Below the pieces are notes generated by a model. That model was not told the DNA's origin. It was given only the letters and a program-made list of their open reading frames with translations, and made no database searches. Below, in pieces: positions 1-5,586 of a stretch of DNA of 8,719 nt; position 1 is the stretch's first letter, and every line of letters begins with the position of its first letter. The stretch comes from an uncultured Lachnospiraceae bacterium (lineage in GTDB: Bacteria > Bacillota > Clostridia > Lachnospirales > Lachnospiraceae). The stretch covers positions 1-8,719 of the forward strand of contig CACZRA010000252.1 of the NCBI GenBank assembly GCA_902783395.1. The letters are read 5' to 3'. Made by a program: the position numbers and the translations under genes.

Positions 1-153
1 ACTAATGTGATCGAAAACAAAGAAAAGATTGATGATGAAACTGATGTGATCGAGAACAAAGAAAAGATCGATGATGACATTGAGGTGCTTGATGATATTG
101 AAGTGATCGAGGACGAAGAAGAGCTCGAGACAAAGGAAGAGAAAAAAGGTTAA
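1..153 (+). CDS. C-terminal end of an acidic repeat protein (5' end outside window)
   Basis: Only the last 50 codons are present, read in frame 1 and ending at TAA 151-153. The peptide is extremely rich in Glu, Asp and Lys with spaced Val/Ile/Leu, and contains two nearly identical 13-residue units (NVIENKEKIDDET and DVIENKEKIDDDI) followed by shorter decayed copies (EVLDDI, EVIEDEEE) and a Lys-rich tail. This looks like a charged, probably helical or disordered tail. No function can be assigned from the tail alone. The stop lies 25 bases before the next start, and the next gene's ribosome binding site sits in that gap, so the gene is probably the promoter-proximal member of a plus-strand operon with the two GNAT-type genes. 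The codons are more A-rich than in the following genes, which the Lys/Glu/Asp composition explains. Confidence 0.75.
   Translation, partial: TNVIENKEKIDDETDVIENKEKIDDDIEVLDDIEVIEDEEELETKEEKKG
4..81 (+). repeat. Two tandem in-frame 39-bp repeats encoding a 13-residue acidic unit
   Basis: Positions 4-42 and 43-81 are near-identical 39-base units in the reading frame of the partial gene. The differences are few and mostly at third codon positions, such as gaa/gag and att/atc. Synonymous differences suggest that the peptide repeat is kept by selection. Degenerate copies follow up to about position 123. More units may lie upstream of the window. Confidence 0.75.
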
Positions 154-167
154 GCTGAATGCGGCAT

Positions 168-181
168 AAGGAGGAAAATTG
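168..181 (+). promoter_or_regulatory. Ribosome binding site that fixes a TTG start
   Basis: AAGGAGG at 168-174 is followed by four A residues and TTG at 179-181. No ATG occurs in frame until codon 23 (about position 245), and that ATG has no comparable site upstream. The TTG is therefore the best start for the GNAT gene. The spacing of 4 bases is slightly short, and with TTG it may give modest translation. Confidence 0.7.
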
Positions 182-1006
182 AGAACAGAATCTGTAAACG
201 CGGGAAATCTCAAGGCCTACAGGGATTTCATCCCCGCTGAGCTCATGACAGGCGCGATCAGCGGCGACTACCGTATCCTGGGCGTCCGTGTCTTTGAGGA
301 AGAGTGCGGAGCTCTTGTATGGAAAAAAGAAAAGGGAACTGACAGGGGCTTCTTAAAGAGCATTTATGTGGATCCCGTTTACCGCAGGATCGGAGCCGGA
401 GAGGCTCTGCTCTCGGCACTCAGGGAGCAGGCGGGAAAAGAGGGGGTCTGCAAGGCTGTTTATTCTTTCTCTCCCTCAGGTGATTCAAGGATGCTCATCC
501 CCTTTTTTGAGGATATGAATATCCATACGGAGGTGTACTTATTCCCCTATGCGGAGCACACCCTGGGGGAGATGACCCCTGCTCTTGCAAAAAAGAAGAT
601 CGGGAGCGCGGATACATCTGCCCCGGAGATAAGCACCCTCGACAGGATGAAGCGCAATATCTTAAGGAACTGGCTTTCCGATAATTTCAATGAACCGCTC
701 TCATCGTATATGACACCTGATGTGCCCTGCTTTGCGGTCATCGGGATCGATACCGTCGAGGCTGCCCTTCTTATGAGCAGGGACGGTGATGCGCTGACTC
801 TCGACTATCTGTATCAGAGGGGCAGCGACGGCAGGATACTGGCGGGACTTCTTTCGGGAGCAGTCAGCCGCTATGCAGCACTTTATCCGCCTGATACGAC
901 GATCGGCATGATACTTACTACGGATGAAGCCTGTGCTCTGCATGATGCTTTGTTCGGTGAGGCCCGGGACCGGATCGAAGTATGCCGCGGAGAGATACTA
1001 CTTTAG
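179..1006 (+). CDS. GNAT-type N-acetyltransferase, probable tandem GNAT fold
   Basis: The 275-residue protein is predicted to be a cytosolic acyl-CoA-dependent N-acyltransferase; its substrate is unknown. Residues about 34-130 form a GNAT domain: a strand near GALVWKK (44-50), then VDPVYRRIGAGEALL (64-78), which carries the acetyl-CoA pyrophosphate-binding motif R/Q-x-x-G-x-G/A as R69 to G74. Residues about 183-275 look like a second, more diverged GNAT-like half without a clear motif A. Two-domain GNAT enzymes with one dead half are known, for example mycothiol synthase, though there the active half is the C-terminal one. The stop TAG 1004-1006 overlaps the ribosome binding site of the next gene, so the two are probably co-expressed. 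The next protein appears paralogous over the whole length. The GNAT call is firm; the second half is inferred from length and by-eye comparison. Confidence 0.8.
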   Translation: MRTESVNAGNLKAYRDFIPAELMTGAISGDYRILGVRVFEEECGALVWKKEKGTDRGFLKSIYVDPVYRRIGAGEALLSALREQAGKEGVCKAVYSFSPSGDSRMLIPFFEDMNIHTEVYLFPYAEHTLGEMTPALAKKKIGSADTSAPEISTLDRMKRNILRNWLSDNFNEPLSSYMTPDVPCFAVIGIDTVEAALLMSRDGDALTLDYLYQRGSDGRILAGLLSGAVSRYAALYPPDTTIGMILTTDEACALHDALFGEARDRIEVCRGEILL

Positions 1007-1015
1007 GAGAAAGCA

Positions 1016-2665
1016 ATGGAGATCAGAAGAATAAAACCCGATGCGGAAGTAATAAATGCCCTCCTCCCCCCCGGTCTTACGGAGATAACGGATGAGGACG
1101 GTCTGGAGACTTTATTTCTCGGAGGCTTTGAGAAGGAAGAGCCGGTATGTCTCGGCCTCTTTTCAAGGAGGCTTGATGAAAGATCCTGCGATATACATCT
1201 GGAGTATATCACTACCGTACCGGACAGCCGCGACGCAGGTAAATGCAGGGAATTCATAGAAGGCTGCAGGGTTTATTTCCGTGAGCTTCCTGTACGGAAT
1301 ATCCTTGTGAAATACTGTATAAATCCTGCTTCAGCGACAGGCTTCAACAATCTCATGAGGGGCTGCGGACTCAAGCCCTTAAGCCTGACGGGACGGCTCC
1401 TGCACTACAATTCAAAGGACCTCAAAAGGCGCGGTGCCATCCAGATGATCATAAATAACAGGGACAAGCTTCCGCCGGTCGTAAGCTTTGAGAAGGCAGG
1501 AGAAGAAAAGATCACATCCTACCTCAATAAGCACGGGCTGCCTGTATTTCCCTTTGCCGTCAACAGGGATTTCTCATATGTCTATATGAGCGGCGACGAT
1601 GTGGACGCAGCCATCGTAGCCACCGCGCCGGGCGGTAAGACACTGTTTATCTCCGCTCTGTACATGGATGATATCGCGAAGCAGAAAAATATGTTTTTAT
1701 CTCTTTTTTCCGAATGCTTTAATGCTGCCGCCACTGAGCTTAACGAGGATTTTGATGTCTGTTTCCAGGTTGCGGATGAGAGTATCGCCCAGAACCTTTT
1801 CACGGTATTCAATCCTCCCGATGAAGAATATATGTGCCTTGAGTATATGCTCCGTACAGAACCGTATCAGAGCGGATCTTCGCAGGACGGGAAGCCTGTC
1901 AGGACGGAGCAGGGATCTCGCCGTGAGATCCCTGTTTCCCGCACGGGAGGTCATGATTTTCTTATATCCTCCGTCAGGAAAGAGCTTAATATACCGGAGA
2001 AGCGTAAGGGAGACGCTCCTCCGTCTCTCCTGTCCTCTCTTCCCGGGCCTGATGCCGGAGAAGGTACAGGCAGGCAGGAGTTTTTATTCTCCAAAGATAT
2101 GGACTCAGGGACTCTGAGTCTTAAGGATATCTCTCTTGCCGGGGAGGAAACGGCGGAGACGGAGTTCAACCGTGAGGGCCTCAAAAACCCCGGATTAAGG
2201 CAGAGGTTCGGCCACAGCCTCATGTCGGAAAAGGCCCGGAGAATGAAGGCTTATATCGAAAGCAGTGAGAGTCCGGACCCCGGGGACATCGCACGCTTCA
2301 TTGCCGATGAGGAAAAGGCACTGAATATAGCCGCAAATGATCATATCTCACGTAAGAGCGGTGATGAGAGCGCTCTCCGCGCCGCATATCTTTTAGAGGA
2401 ATTTCAGAAAAAGAAGGAGCTTCTCCTGGCGGATAAAGACATGGCTCCTGAGGAAAGAGCAAAGCGTTTGTATGATTTCTCAAAAGGCTTCGCGGATGAT
2501 ATCGACAGATTCATCACGCTTTATCTTGACGGGATGAAGGACAGACACAGAAAGAAAAAGATCGGGGTTTATATCGACCGCTACAGGAAGCTCATGGCTT
2601 ACTTTGAAGATAAAGCGGCCGGTAAAACCCCGGATGATGCTGTAATAAAAGAGATGGGGCTGTGA
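1016..2665 (+). CDS. Diverged GNAT-like paralogue with linker and C-terminal helical extension
   Basis: The 549-residue protein starts at ATG 1016 with AGGAG at 1005-1009, six bases upstream and overlapping the stop of the previous gene. Residues about 1-280 appear to match the whole previous protein. At motif A there is VPDSRDAGKC (68-77), so R72-x-x-G75 remains but the last Gly/Ala is Cys77, suggesting weakened or lost acetyl-CoA binding. The second half aligns around SYVYMSGDDVDAAI (187-200) with CFAVIGIDTVEAAL of the neighbour. Residues about 283-390 form a polar, probably disordered linker rich in Gly, Pro, Ser, Glu and Arg. Residues about 390-549 are charged and helical (for example EEFQKKKELL, 461-470, and DRYRKLMAYF, 521-530). 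No signal peptide or membrane segment is visible. I do not recognise the C-terminal region. It may regulate or partner the active GNAT enzyme, which is inference from context. Confidence 0.7.
   Translation: MEIRRIKPDAEVINALLPPGLTEITDEDGLETLFLGGFEKEEPVCLGLFSRRLDERSCDIHLEYITTVPDSRDAGKCREFIEGCRVYFRELPVRNILVKYCINPASATGFNNLMRGCGLKPLSLTGRLLHYNSKDLKRRGAIQMIINNRDKLPPVVSFEKAGEEKITSYLNKHGLPVFPFAVNRDFSYVYMSGDDVDAAIVATAPGGKTLFISALYMDDIAKQKNMFLSLFSECFNAAATELNEDFDVCFQVADESIAQNLFTVFNPPDEEYMCLEYMLRTEPYQSGSSQDGKPVRTEQGSRREIPVSRTGGHDFLISSVRKELNIPEKRKGDAPPSLLSSLPGPDAGEGTGRQEFLFSKDMDSGTLSLKDISLAGEETAETEFNREGLKNPGLRQRFGHSLMSEKARRMKAYIESSESPDPGDIARFIADEEKALNIAANDHISRKSGDESALRAAYLLEEFQKKKELLLADKDMAPEERAKRLYDFSKGFADDIDRFITLYLDGMKDRHRKKKIGVYIDRYRKLMAYFEDKAAGKTPDDAVIKEMGL
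1910..1934. repeat. Perfect 10-bp inverted repeat inside the coding linker
   Basis: CAGGGATCTC at 1910-1919 and GAGATCCCTG at 1925-1934 are exact reverse complements separated by five bases (GCCGT). The stem can grow outward by wobble and normal pairs with the TTTC that follows at 1935-1938. It lies in codons 299-307, just after the GNAT-like part ends and where the linker begins. It looks like an intrinsic terminator or an old insertion scar, but the reading frame runs straight through it. Confidence 0.65.
2102..2120. repeat. Perfect 7-bp inverted repeat in the same linker
   Basis: GACTCAG at 2102-2108 and CTGAGTC at 2114-2120 are exact reverse complements with a five-base loop. It falls in codons 363-369, near the end of the linker. 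It is short enough to arise by chance, but it repeats the pattern of the stronger inverted repeat at 1910-1934. Confidence 0.45.
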
Positions 2666-2672
2666 CAGCCCC
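2656..2672. terminator. Hairpin between convergent genes, possible bidirectional terminator
   Basis: GGGGCTG (2656-2662) and CAGCCCC (2666-2672) form a 7-bp, GC-rich stem. The three-base loop is the TGA stop codon of the plus-strand GNAT-like gene. Read on the minus strand, the hairpin begins 8 bases after the stop of the BMP gene and is followed by the fairly T-rich ATCTCTTTTATTA, which fits an imperfect intrinsic terminator for the minus-strand operon. Read on the plus strand there is no T tract, so plus-strand termination here is doubtful. Confidence 0.55.
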
Positions 2673-2679
2673 GGATGCC

Positions 2680-3810
2680 TCAATCCTGATAATCTACGGT
2701 GATTTCCGACACCTCCGGAGTTACCGCGGTATCAAAGCTTTTGTCCACTACAAGCGAGCCGTCGACAAGTGATGCGAAGAGCTTGTCGTACTGCTGCTGT
2801 GTGAAGGTTGAGAACATACTGCTCTCCATGGGAAGGCCTACGCAGTCCTCAGCAACGCCGAGGATCGTCTCCTTGCCCGCATATTTATCGGAAAACTTCC
2901 AGTCATTTGCCTTTGCATCCTCAAGGACCAGCATTACGGAATTCGAAAGCGCCTTCGTGGCCGATGTGATAACGCAGTGATCAAGGATCGACTGGTCCAC
3001 GTCAACACCTATCATCTTTCCTCCGTGCGCATTTGCTGCTTCTATACATGAGTTGCATATGGATCCGCCGCATGCGAATACAACCTCCGTGCCTTCCGTA
3101 TACCAGCTTTCCATCCTTTCCTTTATGGTGTCTGTGGCTACAAAGGATCCCGAATACCAGTACTTGATATGTACACCGCTGACGCCTGAGTCCTTCGCCG
3201 CCTGGTCCGCACCCTGTACGAAGCCGTAGCCGTAACGTACCACTGCGGGAACCGCCTTCCCTCCCAGGAATCCGAGCTCCTTGTATCCGTCGGTCACAGC
3301 CGCGTATCCCGCAAGATATCCCGCCTGCTCCTCCCTGTAAGTGATGAGAGCGGTGTTCTTTCCGGGTGAGGCAAGATCTCCCGTGGATACGTCAAGGGCA
3401 AGGAATGAGATATCAGGATATTTTTCCTGGGCTTTTTCGAGTGAGGACGCGAAGAGATAGCCTGCCATTACCACGACCTTTGCGCCGTCATTTACGGCAT
3501 TATCCATCTCCTTGAGTCTGGCCTCATCAGAGTCCTCTGCCGGCTGGTAGTAGTTTGCCGTAAGACCGTTGTCCGTCGCAAACTGCTGTACGCCTGCCCA
3601 TGTGTACTGGTTAAAAGACTGATCGGCTATGTCTGCCACGTCTGTGACGAACGCGATATCGGTCGCGCCTCCAGGTCCCGGGACAACCGATGCTCCGGTC
3701 TTTTCTTCAGCGCTCTCAGTCGCCCGGGTATCCGTTGTCTTAGTACCGCATGCCGCAAGGGACAGTATAAAGGATACCGACAGAGCCAGCGCTATAAGTT
3801 TCTTTTTCAT
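2680..3810 (-). CDS. BMP/PnrA-family substrate-binding lipoprotein
   Basis: The 376-residue protein belongs to the basic membrane protein family (PnrA/TmpC/Med type). Known members are lipoproteins that deliver nucleosides to ABC transporters, so a nucleoside-like ligand is likely but unproven. The start chosen is ATG 3808-3810, which gives MKKK, a hydrophobic stretch and the lipobox LAAC with Cys21 as the lipidated residue. A longer reading to 3852 would put about 14 polar residues before the signal peptide and overlap the aquaporin gene. A polar linker (22-48) precedes the binding domain, which carries the family signature ADQSFNQ (62-68) and VITSATKAL near the end. The gene begins 4 bases after the aquaporin stop, and its likely Shine-Dalgarno (AAAAGGAC) lies inside the last aquaporin codons. 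No permease or ATPase gene is beside it, so it may serve a transporter encoded elsewhere or act as a sensor. Confidence 0.88.
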   Translation of the reverse strand: MKKKLIALALSVSFILSLAACGTKTTDTRATESAEEKTGASVVPGPGGATDIAFVTDVADIADQSFNQYTWAGVQQFATDNGLTANYYQPAEDSDEARLKEMDNAVNDGAKVVVMAGYLFASSLEKAQEKYPDISFLALDVSTGDLASPGKNTALITYREEQAGYLAGYAAVTDGYKELGFLGGKAVPAVVRYGYGFVQGADQAAKDSGVSGVHIKYWYSGSFVATDTIKERMESWYTEGTEVVFACGGSICNSCIEAANAHGGKMIGVDVDQSILDHCVITSATKALSNSVMLVLEDAKANDWKFSDKYAGKETILGVAEDCVGLPMESSMFSTFTQQQYDKLFASLVDGSLVVDKSFDTAVTPEVSEITVDYQD

Positions 3811-3814
3811 CTGA

Positions 3815-4504
3815 TCAGTCCTTTTCAAGCATCCTGTAAACGACCGCCGCAAGAGCCGCTCCGACTAAGGGTCCGACGATGAAGACCCAGAGACTTTCTA
3901 TGGGAGCCGTATTTCCGTTTACCGCGGCAAATACTGCGGGAGCTATGCTCCTTGCGGGATTGACGCTTGTTCCGGTGAGTCCGATACCGAAGATATGGAC
4001 AAAGGTGAGCGTGAGTCCGATTATCAGGCCTCCGAAGGAACCATGTCCTGCCTTGGCTGATGTAACACCCAGTATCGTCATGACAAATATGAAGGTCAGG
4101 ACTATCTCGACTATGAGTCCCGCCACAGAGCTTCCGTTTACTCCGGCGAGTCCGTTCGCGCCGAAGCCTCCGGTGAGATCATCGACTCCGCCTGTCATAA
4201 AAATGGCAAATAAGAGCACGGTGCCCACAAAAGCTCCTATGACCTGTGATACCATGTATCCTATCATTTCCTTGAGCTCCATCCCTCCGTTCATATATAC
4301 CGCGAGAGATACTGCCGGATTGACATGGCAGCCTGAGATATTGCCTATGCAGTATGCCTCTGCGACTATCGACAGTCCGAAGGCAAGAGCCGTGAGCAGA
4401 TATCCGCATCCGCTCTCCGCGTCACAGCCTACGAGCATCGCGGTACCGCATCCCATGAGCACAAGCACGCATGTTCCTATTACTTCAGCTACATACTTTT
4501 TCAT
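3815..4504 (-). CDS. aqpZ: Aquaporin (MIP family), AqpZ-like water channel
   Basis: The 229-residue membrane protein has the usual aquaporin length and six hydrophobic helices. Both pore signatures are intact: NPA at 62-64 (HVNPAV) and NPA at 182-184 (SVNPARS). Compared from memory with E. coli AqpZ, the aromatic/arginine filter positions match as F42, H170, T179 and R185, the water-selective pattern; glycerol facilitators lack this His. Loops and the C-terminal half also resemble AqpZ. The start ATG 4502-4504 has a strong TAAGGAGGA site about eight bases upstream. The previous gene's stop is 48 bases away and I see no convincing promoter or terminator in that gap. The downstream BMP gene follows after 4 bases and is probably translationally coupled. 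Possible roles are osmotic adjustment or peroxide passage; the sequence does not separate these. Confidence 0.93.
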   Translation of the reverse strand: MKKYVAEVIGTCVLVLMGCGTAMLVGCDAESGCGYLLTALAFGLSIVAEAYCIGNISGCHVNPAVSLAVYMNGGMELKEMIGYMVSQVIGAFVGTVLLFAIFMTGGVDDLTGGFGANGLAGVNGSSVAGLIVEIVLTFIFVMTILGVTSAKAGHGSFGGLIIGLTLTFVHIFGIGLTGTSVNPARSIAPAVFAAVNGNTAPIESLWVFIVGPLVGAALAAVVYRMLEKD

Positions 4505-4552
4505 CTTGATAATTCCTCCTTAAGATCACTCTATATACATACGGGCGTGTCA

Positions 4553-4798
4553 TCAGTCCATCAGGGCCTTGACAACGTTTATGCCCGCTGCCATCTTTTT
4601 CAGTGAGGACAGCTCATTTTTCATGTAGTCCTCAAGCTGTGCCTTCTCTTCTTCGGAAAAGCCTTTATTGTGTGTTATCACGCAGTCCGGGATGGTCCCC
4701 TCTGCCGATCTTCCGTCATCGGAAAAGGAGACATAGGCCATCTTTTTCCCGTCTTTTTCGAAGACGGCTGATACTTTTATGTCAACCATTTTATCCAT
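4553..4798 (-). CDS. Small soluble protein of unknown function, about 81 residues
   Basis: The protein reads MDKMVDIKVSAVFEKDGKK at the start, then a two-stranded beta-like segment (MAYVSFSDDGRSAEGTIPDC), a polar turn, and a long charged helix ending KKMAAGINVVKALMD. There is no signal peptide or membrane segment. It feels like a small conserved protein of Clostridia, from memory only; no function is known to me. The start is uncertain: ATG 4796-4798 has AGGA only three bases upstream, and ATG 4787-4789 has it 12 bases upstream, both suboptimal. The frame stays open to 4951, but that extension is Arg/Cys-rich and overlaps the flavin reductase-rubredoxin gene and a hairpin-rich region, so it is not coding. 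The tail ATG GAC TGA TGA ends with two overlapping-register stops. The aquaporin gene starts 48 bases downstream. Confidence 0.72.
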   Translation of the reverse strand: MDKMVDIKVSAVFEKDGKKMAYVSFSDDGRSAEGTIPDCVITHNKGFSEEEKAQLEDYMKNELSSLKKMAAGINVVKALMD

Positions 4799-4832
4799 TA
4801 TTCCTGTATTCCATCCGGCTCTCTTGTGAATA

Positions 4833-4883
4833 TGTTTTCGTCGGTCAGAGCCAAAAGCGGCTCCACAATTCCCTCCGAAAACA
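4833..4883 (-). other. Nested inverted repeats in the leader of the small-protein gene
   Basis: The 110-base gap between the rubredoxin-type gene and the small-protein gene contains a two-level stem. The outer arms TGTTTTCG (4833-4840) and CGAAAACA (4876-4883) are exact complements. Inside them GAGCC (4848-4852) pairs with GGCTC (4859-4863) around a six-base loop. The spacing allows a stem, internal loop and apical hairpin in a minus-strand transcript, about 35 bases before the small-protein start. It does not match a riboswitch I recognise. Confidence 0.4.
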
Positions 4884-4893
4884 CATTTCACAA

Positions 4894-4929
4894 TTCGAGC
4901 CATGTATGCTATCCATATATTGGCTCGAA
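4894..4929 (-). terminator. 9-bp hairpin spanning the stop codon of the rubredoxin-type gene
   Basis: TTCGAGCCA (4894-4902) and TGGCTCGAA (4921-4929) are exact complements around an 18-base loop that contains the gene's TAG stop (4909-4911). On the transcript one arm codes for the final Phe-Glu-Pro of the protein and the other arm lies after the stop. The bases after the hairpin on the minus strand are ATTGTGAAATGTGTTTT: T-rich only after some distance. It may be a weak terminator or an mRNA 3'-end stabiliser. Confidence 0.4.
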
Positions 4930-5547
4930 ATCTTCGGCGGGATGTCCGCATAAGGGGCAGGTGTAATCAGCGGGAAGCTCGCTGCCATCATATACATAGC
5001 CGCAGATCTTGCACTTCCAGCCGATGATCTTCTTTCCCGTGTCTTCCGTCTTTGGAGCGTCGGGTCTGGGCTTTACGCGGGCCTGGTAATCGGCATAGGT
5101 CAGCGGTTTCTTATCATTCAGGAGGATAGCGTCAAGGATCTCCGCTATGAAGAGCGTATGGCTTCCGAGATCACTGCTCTCAAGTACCTTACAGCTTATG
5201 ACCGAGCAGGCATGCTCCTTGAGGTAGGGGATCTGATTGAGATCAGCCGGCAGTGAGGAAAGGTCAAAGCTTCCGGTGAATTTATCCACATCACGTCCGG
5301 ACTGCATGCCGAAATGCTTTATCGTATCAAAGTCACAGGTTTCGTCCAGCAGCGTCAGAGCGAATATGCCGCTCTTTTTTATCAGCTCGCAGGTATAGTT
5401 TGCATTGATGCATGATATCGCTACCCTTGTGGGACTGTTCGCGACCTGCATGCAGGTATTTGTTATGCATCCGTTCACTTTTCCGTCATGCTTCGTGGCC
5501 AGCATGAATACCCCGTAGGAAAGATTGTAAAGTGCTTTGTTATCCAT
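4909..5547 (-). CDS. Flavin reductase-like protein with C-terminal rubredoxin domain (Hrb-like)
   Basis: The 212-residue cytosolic redox protein has two domains. Residues 1-158 form an FMN-binding flavin reductase-like domain with the usual start (ALYNLSYGVFMLAT), a central VAISCINANYTCELIKKSGIF-type segment (42-62) and typical length. Residues about 175-210 hold a rubredoxin-type iron site: C179-x-x-C182-G and C197-P-L-C200-G. The loop between the Cys pairs is only 14 residues, far shorter than the roughly 29 of classical rubredoxin, so the domain is closer to the short rubrerythrin kind. Fusions of this order are known as high-molecular-weight rubredoxin, which passes electrons from NAD(P)H to flavodiiron proteins for O2 or NO reduction; applying that role here is inference, as no flavodiiron gene is in the window. 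GGAGG lies five bases before ATG 5545-5547. The lipoprotein gene ends 39 bases upstream with no terminator between, so co-transcription is likely. Confidence 0.88.
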   Translation of the reverse strand: MDNKALYNLSYGVFMLATKHDGKVNGCITNTCMQVANSPTRVAISCINANYTCELIKKSGIFALTLLDETCDFDTIKHFGMQSGRDVDKFTGSFDLSSLPADLNQIPYLKEHACSVISCKVLESSDLGSHTLFIAEILDAILLNDKKPLTYADYQARVKPRPDAPKTEDTGKKIIGWKCKICGYVYDGSELPADYTCPLCGHPAEDFEPIYG

Positions 5548-5586
5548 TTTTACCTCCTTTTTATTTCAGTACTTTTTTGAGCGGGA

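Noticed and set aside
4..81. Direct repeats considered as a CRISPR or iteron array
   Set aside because: The units are contiguous without spacers, stay in frame with a protein ending at 153, and differ mostly at synonymous positions.
1668..2117. Alternative plus-strand frame of 149 codons inside the long GNAT-like gene
   Set aside because: It overlaps a longer frame with a good start and ribosome binding site; Arg/Leu/Ser-rich composition is typical of a shifted frame.
3811..3852. Longer start for the BMP gene
   Set aside because: It would overlap the aquaporin end and place polar residues before the signal peptide; the ATG at 3810 gives a normal lipoprotein signal.
3879..4523. Open frame of 214 codons on the plus strand antisense to the aquaporin
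   Set aside because: The aquaporin has both NPA motifs and a strong ribosome binding site; the antisense frame is Pro/Ser/Thr-rich shadow sequence.
4799..4951. Longer start for the small-protein gene
   Set aside because: The extension overlaps the rubredoxin-type gene, is Arg/Cys-rich and covers two inverted repeats, so it is more likely non-coding leader.
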